Position numbers and translations under genes: made by a program
Notes under the pieces: model-generated
Seen by the model: the letters and a program-made list of their open reading frames with translations, nothing else
Database searches by the model: none
Told to the model about the DNA's origin: nothing
Shown: positions 1 through 7,873 of the stretch, piece after piece
Position numbering within the stretch: the stretch's first letter is position 1
Layout of the letters: the number at the start of each line of letters is the position of its first letter
NCBI GenBank assembly: GCA_902774365.1
Contig: CACYHX010000006.1
Span: forward strand, 1 to 64,000
DNA from: an uncultured Bacteroidia bacterium
Lineage (GTDB): Bacteria; Bacteroidota; Bacteroidia; Bacteroidales; F082
DNA: 64,000 nt
Reading direction: 5' to 3'

Positions 1-26
1 GACTGTCTTCTTTTAGGATGTGCCAT
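1..26 (-). CDS. rpmF: 50S ribosomal protein L32, N-terminal codons only
   Basis: The reverse complement of the first 26 bases reads MAHPKRRQS, the characteristic N-terminus of ribosomal protein L32, a zinc-ribbon or basic protein of the large ribosomal subunit. The gene runs off the left edge. It lies 35 bases downstream of the DUF177 gene on the same strand, which is the standard DUF177-rpmF pairing and supports the call despite the short length. Confidence 0.85.
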
Positions 27-61
27 TTTCTTGTTATTTTAACTAGTTAACTATCAATTAT

Positions 62-592
62 TTATTTATCGTTCAATTTAATGTCTTTCAAAGCGGCCCA
101 ACGCGGGTCGATGGTGTCGGTGGCTTCTTCCTCTTCGGCGGGTGCTTCCTCGCGGTTGAGCATCTCTATCACGGCGGGGTTGCACTGGCCTTCGGGATGC
201 ACGCGGTGCATCGGGATGGCGAGGATGATGTACTCGTACACCAATGGGCGGATGTCGTATTCGTTCAGATCGGGCGAAACGACAGCCACGTCGTCCGACT
301 CTTCGGCATTCTCCGTTCCCAACTTGAGGAAGAAGTCCTGCTGGCTCTCGATGTGCTGGTCGAACTCGTCGGCGCAGCGGTCGCAAGGCACGCGCACGCT
401 ACCGTTGAGGTCGAAATGCAGCGTCAGCATGGTCTCCTGGCGGTCGATATCCAACTTCACCGACACCTTTCCTTGCTGTACTTCGGAGTAATCCATCCCT
501 GCGAAGAAATCGCTATTGATCTCATACTCAAAGGTATGGCTCCCAAGGGCAAGGCCGCTGACCGGAATCAGGAATTCGTTCTTCTTATCCAT
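62..592 (-). CDS. DUF177 (YceD-like) protein
   Basis: This 176-residue protein contains the CDRC motif near residue 72 (VPCDRCADEF) and an acidic C-terminal half, both typical of the DUF177/YceD family. Bacterial YceD-like proteins are encoded directly upstream of rpmF and have been linked to 23S rRNA accumulation or large-subunit assembly. Here rpmF follows on the same strand, so the two form an operon. A TAnnTTTG promoter lies about 20 bases upstream of the start. The exact molecular role in Bacteroidota is not established. Confidence 0.85.
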   Translation of the reverse strand: MDKKNEFLIPVSGLALGSHTFEYEINSDFFAGMDYSEVQQGKVSVKLDIDRQETMLTLHFDLNGSVRVPCDRCADEFDQHIESQQDFFLKLGTENAEESDDVAVVSPDLNEYDIRPLVYEYIILAIPMHRVHPEGQCNPAVIEMLNREEAPAEEEEATDTIDPRWAALKDIKLNDK

Positions 593-612
593 TCTGCCTA
601 AAAATCGGGCTG

Positions 613-620
613 CAAAAGTA
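613..620 (-). promoter_or_regulatory. Promoter -7 element for DUF177-rpmF
   Basis: The minus strand reads TACTTTTG, matching the Bacteroidota -7 consensus TAnnTTTG, 20 bases upstream of the DUF177 start codon. Confidence 0.6.
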
Positions 621-672
621 CGGAATTAATTTGAATGTGGAACATCTGAAGTGGATTTTTCGCAAAATTCAC

Positions 673-680
673 TATTTTTG
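673..680 (+). promoter_or_regulatory. Promoter -7 element for the DUF4298 gene
   Basis: TATTTTTG matches TAnnTTTG and lies 21 bases upstream of the ATG. Together with the minus-strand box at 613-620 it forms a divergent promoter pair. Confidence 0.6.
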
Positions 681-701
681 CCTCTATAAAAACCGCTGAT
701 T

Positions 702-986
702 ATGACACGCATCGAACGCATCACCCACATGGAATCCCTCTTTGACAAGAGCGAGGAGGTCGTCAATCGACTGGAAGCCGCCCTCGAGGACTTCGCCAAG
801 CTGGAGCGCGACATCGCCAAGTTGGAGGCGTATTACAACTCGCCGCAGTGGCGCAAGGACTTCGAGGCCGACGAGGCCGGCAAGTTGCCCCAAGACCTCA
901 AGCGCGGTGTCTTGAGCGAAGACGGCATCTATGATTTGCTGTCAGACTACCAATGTCTGAAGGATCAGATCAGGACGATAGAATAG
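702..986 (+). CDS. DUF4298 domain-containing protein
   Basis: A 94-residue cytoplasmic protein with no signal peptide or membrane segment. It is almost entirely helical and charged, with a predicted coiled coil over residues 10-45 followed by YYNSPQWRKDFEADEAG and LPxDLKRGVLSEDGIYDLL, which match the DUF4298 family. The family has no assigned function. The gene stands alone, with its own promoter and a hairpin immediately after the stop. Confidence 0.8.
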   Translation: MTRIERITHMESLFDKSEEVVNRLEAALEDFAKLERDIAKLEAYYNSPQWRKDFEADEAGKLPQDLKRGVLSEDGIYDLLSDYQCLKDQIRTIE

Positions 987-992
987 ATTCTT

Positions 993-1267
993 GTCCTTTT
1001 GTCTTGAAACAAAAGGACCAAAAATTCAAGGCCGACATCATCGGTCCCGACGCACAAAGCGGACGCTTCCCCGCCATGTCGGCCCTTCCTCCCCGCCCAA
1101 CCCAGTCGAACTTTGGCAAACCTAGTCTTGAGGCACTTCTGCCTATGCACTTTATTCAAGCCTCTTGCCGTCATCGCGAGGAATGAAGCGATCCATTTAT
1201 GACAGATTTATGTAAGATTTGTTTCAAAAAAAACATCCATTTCATTCCCAACAACTTACCCGACAGC
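993..1267. repeat. Composite repeat, copy 1
   Basis: This interval has no gene and is made of modules shared with 3200-3556. They are: a perfect hairpin at 993-1018 (arms GTCCTTTTGT/ACAAAAGGAC) that could end transcription of the DUF4298 gene; an inverted-repeat unit at 1031-1083 (arms GCCGACAT/ATGTCGGC); a CGTCATCGCGAGGAATGAAG palindrome-half near 1170-1193; and a leader-like stretch at 1190-1267. The rest of the gap to 1371 shows only short CGACAAC-type repeats. Confidence 0.7.
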
Positions 1268-1371
1268 AAACGACAACAAACGCTTACAGTCGACTACAAA
1301 CGTTTGTTCAACGGCTTACTCTTGACAAGGTTTGCATCTTTGCTGCATAATTCATACAAATTAATACGATT

Positions 1372-2484
1372 ATGGCCCAAAAGAAAACGAAATCCACGGA
1401 TGTCATTGAGGTTGTTGCCGACAGGGACAAACCTCGCCCACCTAAAGCAGAATCCATCGACTTTATCAAAGATGCAATTTACACCATCAGAGGCATGAAG
1501 GTTATGCTTGATGCCGACCTCGCCGAGATCTATGGCTATAAGACCAAGGCATTCAACCAGCAGGTCAAAAATAACATTGAAAAGTTTGATGCCGATTTCA
1601 GGTTCCAACTCACCAAAGAAGAGTATCAACAGATTTTGAAGTCAAAAATTTTGACCACAAAAAGTGAGGTAAATACCAATTTTTCAAACAATTATGAAAC
1701 GAACGAGTTTTTAAGGTCAAAAATTTTGACCATAGAATTGAAACAGGGAAAATTCTCAAAATACCTGCCTCACGTCTTCACCGAACAAGGTGTCTATATG
1801 CTTATGACCGTTTTGAAAGGCGAATTGGCTACGCAACAAAGCAAAGCATTGGTTCGCGCCTTTAAAGCGTTGAAGGATTTTGTAGTTGACAACACCCCGC
1901 TTATCGGGCAACATGAATTGCTGCAGCTTTCGGTACAGACCACACAAAACACATCCGACATTGCCGAAATCAAAGACAATATGGTCACCAAGGCGGATTT
2001 AGCCAAGGTAGTACAAGACTTCACTGACCTCAACACGCGCCGCGAATACCTAATTCTAAACGGCGAATCGGTGGAAGCCAACATTGCCTATTCCAGCATC
2101 TACAAGGCCGCCAAACATAGCATCTTTGTGATTGACAATTATATTGGCCTGAAAACGCTTGTGCTACTCAAAAACGTGACTACCTCGGTAAGAATAACCG
2201 TCTTTAGCGACAACATTGGACACGGTCTTCACCAGAGTGACTACGATGATTTTCATGGTCAATACCCATTAATCCAATTTGACTTCCGTAAAACTTGCGG
2301 GGTCTACCACGATCGTTATATTGTAATTGATTACGGCCGAAAAACGGAGAAGATTTATCATTGTGGAGCCTCCTCGAAGGACGCAGGCAAAAAAGTAACT
2401 ACTATCACCCAAGTGACCGACCGACAGGTCTATCATCCGTTAGTAGATGCCTTGCTTCTCAATCCTGTTTTGTTATTAAAATGA
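1372..2484 (+). CDS. ORF6N-domain protein with PLD-like C-terminal region
   Basis: The 370-residue protein has an ORF6N domain at about residues 30-165 (MKVMLDADLAEIYGYKTKAFNQQV, then LPHVFTEQGVYML), a module found in phage antirepressor/KilA-N-type DNA-binding proteins. The C-terminal part, about residues 225-345, carries YHDRYIVID followed by YHCGASSKDAG. This resembles the HxK-like core of phospholipase-D-fold proteins, although the canonical HKD motif is incomplete, so catalysis is uncertain. The domain contains a small internal duplication around residues 90-120. Such genes are often associated with mobile or defence islands, and repeats surround this one. Confidence 0.75.
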   Translation: MAQKKTKSTDVIEVVADRDKPRPPKAESIDFIKDAIYTIRGMKVMLDADLAEIYGYKTKAFNQQVKNNIEKFDADFRFQLTKEEYQQILKSKILTTKSEVNTNFSNNYETNEFLRSKILTIELKQGKFSKYLPHVFTEQGVYMLMTVLKGELATQQSKALVRAFKALKDFVVDNTPLIGQHELLQLSVQTTQNTSDIAEIKDNMVTKADLAKVVQDFTDLNTRREYLILNGESVEANIAYSSIYKAAKHSIFVIDNYIGLKTLVLLKNVTTSVRITVFSDNIGHGLHQSDYDDFHGQYPLIQFDFRKTCGVYHDRYIVIDYGRKTEKIYHCGASSKDAGKKVTTITQVTDRQVYHPLVDALLLNPVLLLK

Positions 2485-2626
2485 TAATTAATTCATCCTT
2501 TCCCTGTCCTCGTAATGAATTACTAAAACTTTTTCCTCAAAAATGTCCAACTAACAAACCTTGACAAACGAAAATGGTCGATAACGCCGTTATTGGTGCA
2601 TATAATGGTCGATAAAACTATCAAAC

Positions 2627-3112
2627 ATGAAAAAACTTAGGGAACTCCTCGGCTACACCCTCGGTGGCTTGATGTTCGTGCTCCTTATCCCAACCTTGAT
2701 GTGGTTGGCCTCGTGTCGACCTGACCTTTGTGCTGTTTCTGTTTGGAGGATGGTGATAGCCATTGTGCTCGCGGTGCTCGGGCTGTCGCTCAGTGTGTGG
2801 AGCATCGTCTACATGCGGCGCAAGGGCGACGGCAACCCTTTGGATGCCTTCGGGCACGAGGTGGCGCCCCGCACGAAGCACCTGATGACGGGAGGTCCCT
2901 ACCGCTTGAGCCGCAACCCCATGCTGACAGGAAGTTTCGTCTATTACGCCGGGGTCTGCGTCTGGCTGTGGAGTTGGCGGGCGTTGCTGGTGTTCATCGC
3001 ATTCATTATCATCATGCTCCTACAAGTCCGCAGCGAGGAGAAGCGGCTTCGCAAGGATTTTGGCGAGGAGTATGAGGCGTATTGCCGGCGCACGGGGCGG
3101 TTTTGGCCGTAG
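2627..3112 (+). CDS. Isoprenylcysteine carboxylmethyltransferase-family membrane protein
   Basis: A 161-residue integral membrane protein with hydrophobic segments near residues 10-28, 38-58 and 100-130. The signature MTGGPYRLSRNPMLTGSFVYYAG (split by a turn) and the later EEKRLRKDFGEEYEAYCRR are the SAM-binding C-terminal region of the ICMT/PEMT (phospholipid methyltransferase-like) family. The natural substrate is unknown, but lipid or small-molecule methylation at the inner membrane is the family expectation. It stands between the ORF6N gene and the repeat/pseudogene block. Confidence 0.75.
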   Translation: MKKLRELLGYTLGGLMFVLLIPTLMWLASCRPDLCAVSVWRMVIAIVLAVLGLSLSVWSIVYMRRKGDGNPLDAFGHEVAPRTKHLMTGGPYRLSRNPMLTGSFVYYAGVCVWLWSWRALLVFIAFIIIMLLQVRSEEKRLRKDFGEEYEAYCRRTGRFWP

Positions 3113-3199
3113 CAGCAGCCATGTCATGCCAACGTGGGCATCTGCGGTGGCTGGCATCTATGGCTGCGACATCCCGGCATCGGCACTTTTGTCTTATTC

Positions 3200-3556
3200 G
3201 TGCTTTCTTCTTGATAAGAAAGCACCAAAGAATCAAGGCCGACATCATCGGTCCCAACGCACAAAGCGGGCGCTTCCCCGCCATGTCGGCCGAGCCCACG
3301 CACCCAACCCAATTGGGTTTTGGCATTCCCGCTCACGGCATAAAAACAAAAACAGCACTGCAACGGACAAAGCCCCACCCTTTACCCTCATGGCGGACAA
3401 GGATCCGCCATCTCCTACGCTCTTGGGACACACTTCTTGTCATCGCTTCGCGTCATCGCGAGGAGGAACGACGAAGCGATCCATTTATGATAGATTTACG
3501 ATAGATTTGTTTCCAAAAAACCATCAATTTCATTCCCAACAACTTACCCGACAGCC
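3200..3556. repeat. Composite repeat, copy 2
   Basis: No gene is visible here. The modules parallel those at 993-1267: a hairpin at 3200-3225 (GTGCTTTCTT/AAGAAAGCAC), the inverted-repeat unit at 3238-3290 (GCCGACAT/ATGTCGGC), a GTCATCGCGAGG-type repeat at about 3453-3482, and a leader-like stretch at 3478-3556 that is nearly identical to 1190-1267. A half copy of the 86-base element described at 42596-42681 is nested inside at 3388-3416. Confidence 0.7.
3388..3416 (+). repeat. Half copy of the TCATGGCGGA palindromic element
   Basis: TCATGGCGGACAAGGATCCG and the following CCATCTCC match the left half of the elements at 42596-42681 and 56030-56114, including the GGCGGA/TCCGCC hairpin. The right half is absent. 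Confidence 0.6.
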
Positions 3557-3685
3557 CACGACCGCTTCCTCTGCATCGACGACACGGTATATCATATCGG
3601 CGCCTCGCTGAAGGACTTGGGCAAGAAATGGTTTACTTTTAGTCGGATGGAGATTGGGACTGAGGCGCTTCTCACAAAGATTTAA
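3557..3685 (+). pseudogene. C-terminal remnant of an ORF6N/PLD-like gene
   Basis: An open frame of 42 codons ending in TAA reads HDRFLCIDDTVYHIGASLKD, LGKKWFTFSRME and a short tail. It aligns with the C-terminal HDRYIVID...YHCGASSKDAGKK region of the protein at 1372-2484. There is no start codon and the frame begins exactly where the repeat's leader-like segment ends. The N-terminal ORF6N part is missing, which indicates an internal deletion of a paralogue. Confidence 0.75.
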
Positions 3686-3702
3686 GAGGAAATTCCAAAC
3701 AC

Positions 3703-3761
3703 ACTCAAATTGAGTACAACAAAACCTTTCGCTTCATCTATTTTTGTACTCAAAATGAGTA
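3703..3761 (+). promoter_or_regulatory. Promoter and paired operators of the restriction-modification operon
   Basis: TATTTTTG at 3739-3746 fits the -7 consensus. Two similar palindromes flank it: ACTCAAATTGAGT at 3703-3715 and TACTCAAAATGAGTA at 3747-3761, the second at the expected transcription start. Their shared ACTCAAAnTGAGT core directly upstream of an XRE regulator suggests autoregulatory operator sites. Confidence 0.6.
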
Positions 3762-3767
3762 TGAAAA

Positions 3768-4067
3768 ATGAAGTCAGAAAGCGTTGATTTCCAAGATAAA
3801 GTAATTCAATCGATTAAGAAGCTTCGCACGGAGAGAGGCATTAGCCAGGCGAAATTAAGCGAGATATTGGGCATCTCACGTGGCCAAATAGGCAATATCG
3901 AAAACCCAAAGTATTCCCACAAATACACCCTGAAGCAGATTGACACTATCTGCAAGCATTTGGATTATCCAATTGAGAAAATCTTTATGCCCAATGCTAA
4001 GATTGCACCCGAGTGCTCTGAGGCGATTGATGAATTAATGAAAAGCATTGTGAAGTATGAGCAGTAA
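3768..4067 (+). CDS. XRE-family regulator of the restriction-modification operon
   Basis: A 99-residue protein with a helix-turn-helix at residues 15-70 (LRTERGISQAKLSEILGISRGQIGNIEN), typical of Cro/C1-type regulators. It is the first gene of a three-gene operon, and its last codons overlap the methyltransferase start by 11 bases. By position it is a controller-type protein that would time methyltransferase and endonuclease expression through the palindromes around the promoter. Direct assignment to the C-protein family cannot be made from the sequence alone. Confidence 0.8.
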   Translation: MKSESVDFQDKVIQSIKKLRTERGISQAKLSEILGISRGQIGNIENPKYSHKYTLKQIDTICKHLDYPIEKIFMPNAKIAPECSEAIDELMKSIVKYEQ

Positions 4068-5400
4068 AACTACAAATAGCAAAAGCAAAACGAATCGGCA
4101 TAGTTTAGTGAATTTCCCTGAAGAAATTGACGAGAAAAACCATATTAAAGTATATGGTGAAACCTCATACGAAAACCAGATTGCCGTATTAAGCCATTAT
4201 TTGCATAATTCTAGCGAAAAACTAACAAAAAAACGAAAAGAAGAGATTGTTGGAGCTATTCGGGAATTTCTTGATCGAAAACAATCTCGTCAAATGCTCA
4301 ACATCGAAGAATTGACCGATGAAGAGATTTGGGCTGCTGCGGAATCTCCAACACAATACAATTTGTTTGAAGAATTCTTCAATGTACCTTTCCCAGGGCC
4401 AAAAGAGCCTCGTTTCACGTTCATTGATTTGTTCGCTGGTATTGGTGGTTTTAGAATTGCCATGCAAAATCTAGGTGGAAAATGTGTATATTCATCTGAA
4501 TTTGATGTAAAGGCACAAGAATCATATTTGGCAAACTATGGAGAAATGCCTTTTGGAGACATAACAAAAACCACAACAAAACAGTATATTCCCAAAAAGT
4601 TTGATGTGTTATGTGCTGGTTTCCCTTGTCAGGCTTTTTCGCTGGCTGGAAAAAGGCTTGGTTTTAATGACGAAACGCGAGGCACATTATTCTTTGAAAT
4701 AGAAGACATCCTCAGAAAGCACCAACCAAAAGCTATCTTTTTGGAAAACGTAAAAGGATTGGCCATTCACGACAAAGGACGCACCCTGAAAACCATTTTG
4801 GAACACTTAGAAGATGCAGGGTATGATGTCGTACCACCTCAGATAGTCAATGCGATGGACTTTGGAGTTCCTCAACATCGTGAAAGAATCTATATTTTGG
4901 GCTTCAGGAAAAGTTTGCATGTCGATATAAACAAATTCAAGTATCCAGAACCCCAAACCACAGGGGCAAATAGACCTAAGTTCAAAGATGTAATGGAAAA
5001 AACCGTTCCCTCAGTAAAGTATTATTTATCTGATGTTTATGTAGAAACCCTGAAAAGGCATCGCTCCAGACACGAAGCTGCAGGTCATGGTTTTGGATAT
5101 GAAATAATTGATATAAATGGAGTGGCTAATGCTATTGTTGTAGGAGGCATGGGTAGAGAAAGAAATCTTGTCATTGACAAAAGATTAACAGACTTTACCC
5201 CCGTAACCAATATTAAAGGAGAGGTCAATCGGGATGGAATTCGCAGAATGACACCAAGAGAATGGGCGCGCTTACAAGGATTTCCTGATGATTTTAGAAT
5301 TGTCGTTGCTGACGCATCGGCTTACAAACAATTTGGAAATTCCGTTGCTGTTCCTGCAATACAAGCAACAGCACAACAAATGCTAAATATGATTCAATAA
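4057..5400 (+). CDS. DNA (cytosine-5-)-methyltransferase, type II
   Basis: A 447-residue C5 methyltransferase with motif I at residues 121-132 (FIDLFAGIGGF), the catalytic PCQ loop with Cys191 (FPCQAFSLAGKR), motif VI ENVKGL, motif VIII QHRERIYILGF, and motifs IX-X near the end (REWARLQGFPDDF, KQFGNSVAVP). It transfers a methyl group from SAM to C5 of cytosine and protects host DNA from the linked endonuclease. If the partner is HpaII-like, the site would be CCGG. A 120-residue charged N-terminal extension precedes motif I, making it longer than compact homologues. The gene is visibly AT-rich compared with neighbouring housekeeping genes, which suggests horizontal acquisition. Confidence 0.92.
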   Translation: MSSKTTNSKSKTNRHSLVNFPEEIDEKNHIKVYGETSYENQIAVLSHYLHNSSEKLTKKRKEEIVGAIREFLDRKQSRQMLNIEELTDEEIWAAAESPTQYNLFEEFFNVPFPGPKEPRFTFIDLFAGIGGFRIAMQNLGGKCVYSSEFDVKAQESYLANYGEMPFGDITKTTTKQYIPKKFDVLCAGFPCQAFSLAGKRLGFNDETRGTLFFEIEDILRKHQPKAIFLENVKGLAIHDKGRTLKTILEHLEDAGYDVVPPQIVNAMDFGVPQHRERIYILGFRKSLHVDINKFKYPEPQTTGANRPKFKDVMEKTVPSVKYYLSDVYVETLKRHRSRHEAAGHGFGYEIIDINGVANAIVVGGMGRERNLVIDKRLTDFTPVTNIKGEVNRDGIRRMTPREWARLQGFPDDFRIVVADASAYKQFGNSVAVPAIQATAQQMLNMIQ

Positions 5401-5414
5401 TATAGGAGGTCTGT

Positions 5415-6623
5415 ATGTCATTTTTCTTCTTTTTCTTTCCAAACGAAACAAATGAAATAAAGCCATCAAATGGGTTCGAAGAGGTGCAGTGGCAACATTC
5501 GGCAAATAAAGGCGAATGGAGTGAATTGTTTGCATTATACAAGCTTCTGGTTGATCAAAACCTTTATCCAATCAACAATAACCAATGCATTGAAGATCGT
5601 CTAAGGATGCCTATTCTTTCTATATTGCGTCACACAGATAAAAATCTAAGTGCAGAATACAAAACTGATAATGGAGGAATAGTACACATTAAAGCCACAG
5701 GCTGTGAAGTTGTTGAGATTGATAAAAACGAGTTCGAAAAAAATGCATACGAATTATTGGAATACATTAAAAAGGGGGCTGATGAAGGAGCTTTTGACAT
5801 CCCAACTCTTGATGCGTTCAGAAAAAAAACATTTTGCCCAAAAATAAAGTGCTATTCAAAAAAACTGACTAATGGTGATAAAGACAAGTCAGACTTGTAT
5901 TTAGTGATACATGATGCCCTTACAGGCCAAACTCCAAAACTTGGATTCAGCATTAAATCAGAATTAGGCAATCCCCCTACTCTTTTAAACGCCACCAAAC
6001 TCACAAATTTCCGATACAAGCTATCACATAATCTCTCAGAAACCAAAGTAAATGAAATAAATGCTATGTTATTTCGTGGCAAAGCTGACATTCAAGGAAG
6101 AGTTAAGGCCATCATCAACGAAGGCTCTTCTTTAGTATTTGACACCATCAATCCAGATAAGAATGGGAGTTATATGTTTTTGGAGAATCTTATACTCATA
6201 GACAGTTCAATGCCAAATATATTAGCTCATTTACTTGTCCTTAGTTATACTGAAAACACTCGCTTGTTAGATGCCCTTACAGACAAGTTAACAATGTTAA
6301 ATCCTCTCAACTTTCCCATGAAAGCTAACAAAAAATACTATGAAGCTAAAGTGAAACGTTTTGTTACAGATGTAGCATTAGGCATGCTTCCAAGCCAACC
6401 ATGGGAGGGTTCCCATCAAGCCGCTGGAGTACTTGTAGTTAAGGGTACGGGGAATATTGATTGTTATCATGTTATCTATAAAGACTCCCTTGACGATTAT
6501 CTATATCATGATTTGAAATTTGAAACGCCCATGGCTTCAAGACACAACTTCGGTCGAATAGAAACTGATAATAATGGTGATCAGTATTTCACTCTAAATC
6601 TACAATTGAGATTTTTAAAATAA
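5415..6623 (+). CDS. HpaII-like type II restriction endonuclease
   Basis: A 402-residue protein that starts 14 bases after the methyltransferase stop, with an unusually strong AGGAGG ribosome-binding site at about 5404-5409 that fixes the start. After a short phenylalanine-rich stretch, ANKGEWSELFALYKLL (about residues 34-49) and the LGFSIKSELGNPPTLLNATKL region (about residues 176-196) resemble the HpaII restriction endonuclease family. In this region E/K residues would form the nuclease core. The expected target is CCGG, but specificity is inferred from family resemblance only. It is AT-rich like the methyltransferase. Confidence 0.72.
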   Translation: MSFFFFFFPNETNEIKPSNGFEEVQWQHSANKGEWSELFALYKLLVDQNLYPINNNQCIEDRLRMPILSILRHTDKNLSAEYKTDNGGIVHIKATGCEVVEIDKNEFEKNAYELLEYIKKGADEGAFDIPTLDAFRKKTFCPKIKCYSKKLTNGDKDKSDLYLVIHDALTGQTPKLGFSIKSELGNPPTLLNATKLTNFRYKLSHNLSETKVNEINAMLFRGKADIQGRVKAIINEGSSLVFDTINPDKNGSYMFLENLILIDSSMPNILAHLLVLSYTENTRLLDALTDKLTMLNPLNFPMKANKKYYEAKVKRFVTDVALGMLPSQPWEGSHQAAGVLVVKGTGNIDCYHVIYKDSLDDYLYHDLKFETPMASRHNFGRIETDNNGDQYFTLNLQLRFLK

Positions 6624-6748
6624 CCTATTTCCTCCCTCCAAGTCATCCCAGCCATCAATTCTCCCTCTCAAAGCCCTCATGACACCACCTCCGCTGAAGC
6701 GGTAAAAAACAGCCTTGAAGCGGGTTTAGGATACCTCACAAAAAGTTA

Positions 6749-6804
6749 AGACCCATATCTCAACTTTTTGAAGGGTGGGTCTTGCGAGGTTAAGATATGG
6801 GTCT
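6749..6804. repeat. Inverted repeat after the restriction-modification operon
   Basis: AGACCCATATCTCAAC at 6749-6764 pairs with GTTAAGATATGGGTCT at 6789-6804 with one mismatch and a 24-base loop. The remainder of the 6624-6844 gap shows no gene. The hairpin could end the upstream transcript or be a small mobile palindrome. Confidence 0.5.
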
Positions 6805-6844
6805 CACGGAGTTTTACAGTACCTTGTTTTCGGCATTATTTTTG

Positions 6845-6852
6845 TACTTTTG
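6845..6852 (+). promoter_or_regulatory. Promoter for the Pmp3-like gene
   Basis: TACTTTTG fits TAnnTTTG, with a TTG at 6824-6826 placed 18 bases upstream as a plausible -33 element, and the ATG follows 17 bases downstream. Confidence 0.6.
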
Positions 6853-6869
6853 CAAAACAAAAAACAACC

Positions 6870-7025
6870 ATGTCCTGCCTCCAAGTCATCCTAGCCATTA
6901 TCTTCCCGCCGCTGGCGGTGATCGACCACGGCTGCGGGTCGATGCTCATCGTGTTTCTGCTCACCCTCATCGGCTGGGTGCCGGGCGTCATCGCTGCACT
7001 GATTATCCTGAACAAGAATAAATAG
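6870..7025 (+). CDS. Pmp3/YqaE-family small membrane protein
   Basis: A 51-residue peptide starting MSCLQVILAIIFPPLAVI and ending ALIILNKNK. It has two hydrophobic helices separated by DHGCGS, and LTLIGWVPGVIAAL in the second, the defining layout of the Pmp3/UPF0057 family. Family members are inner-membrane proteolipids linked to membrane potential or salt stress. The ATG at 6870 is preferred over upstream in-frame codons because the promoter at 6845-6852 lies between them. Confidence 0.85.
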   Translation: MSCLQVILAIIFPPLAVIDHGCGSMLIVFLLTLIGWVPGVIAALIILNKNK

Positions 7026-7170
7026 AAACCTTTTTGCGCTTGGCAACCCGTTAGAAACACCAAGCCCAGCACTGTCAGAAGTAGATAAGTAACAAACTGT
7101 CTCATAAACAGATAACGATGGTTGTTGCGGTTTATTGTATTAATTTGAAGTGCCAACGAGGGAATAGTTG

Positions 7171-7178
7171 TACATTTG
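7171..7178 (+). promoter_or_regulatory. Promoter -7 element for the ICMT-like gene
   Basis: TACATTTG fits TAnnTTTG and lies 19 bases before the ATG at 7198, which argues against an upstream alternative start at 7168. Confidence 0.55.
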
Positions 7179-7197
7179 CACCATAAAAAACAATCTC

Positions 7198-7869
7198 ATG
7201 AAATCAAACTTGTTTTTTCAAGCACTGACGAAATTCCTCCTCGGTGCCGTCATCATAGGTCTGCTCATCTTCTTGCCCGCAGGCTCGCTCCACTATTGGC
7301 AGGGTTGGCTGCTGATGGGCATTTTGTTCGTCCCCATGTTCATTGCAGGGCTGGTCATGATGGCCAAAAACCCTGAACTATTGCAAAAACGGCTGAACGC
7401 CAAGGAACAAGAAAAGGAGCAAAAGACCGTCGTGGCACTGAGTGGCTTGCTGTTCATCGCCGCCTTCGTCGTGGCGGGCCTCAACTGGCGCTTCCAATGG
7501 TGTGTGCTGCCGAATTGGGTCGTTTGGGTGGCCGCTGGCCTATTCTTGTTGTGTTATCTGCTTTATGCCGAAGTCTTGCGTGAAAACACCTACCTTTCGC
7601 GCACAATCGAGGTGCAGGAACACCAAAAAGTCATCGACACAGGGCTTTATGGCATCGTCCGCCACCCGATGTATATGGCCACCACCCTCCTCTTCCTGAT
7701 GATGCCTCTGGTGCTGGCCTCACCGATTTCGTTTGCGATTATGCTATTGTATATCCCTTTGATAGCCAAACGTATCCGCAACGAAGAAACCGTGCTCGAA
7801 CAAGGGCTGGAAGGCTACAGCGAATACAAACAACGGGTGAAATACAGAGTCTTGCCTTTTATCTGGTGA
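7198..7869 (+). CDS. Isoprenylcysteine carboxylmethyltransferase-family protein
   Basis: A 223-residue integral membrane protein with about five to six hydrophobic segments. The C-terminal half has TGLYGIVRHPMYMATTLLF (about residues 144-162) and RNEETVLEQGLEGYSEYKQRV, the conserved SAM-binding ICMT/PEMT signature. It is probably a membrane-embedded methyltransferase; the substrate is not predictable. It is followed after 4 bases by the gph-like gene and probably shares its transcript. Confidence 0.78.
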   Translation: MKSNLFFQALTKFLLGAVIIGLLIFLPAGSLHYWQGWLLMGILFVPMFIAGLVMMAKNPELLQKRLNAKEQEKEQKTVVALSGLLFIAAFVVAGLNWRFQWCVLPNWVVWVAAGLFLLCYLLYAEVLRENTYLSRTIEVQEHQKVIDTGLYGIVRHPMYMATTLLFLMMPLVLASPISFAIMLLYIPLIAKRIRNEETVLEQGLEGYSEYKQRVKYRVLPFIW

Positions 7870-7873
7870 AGTC

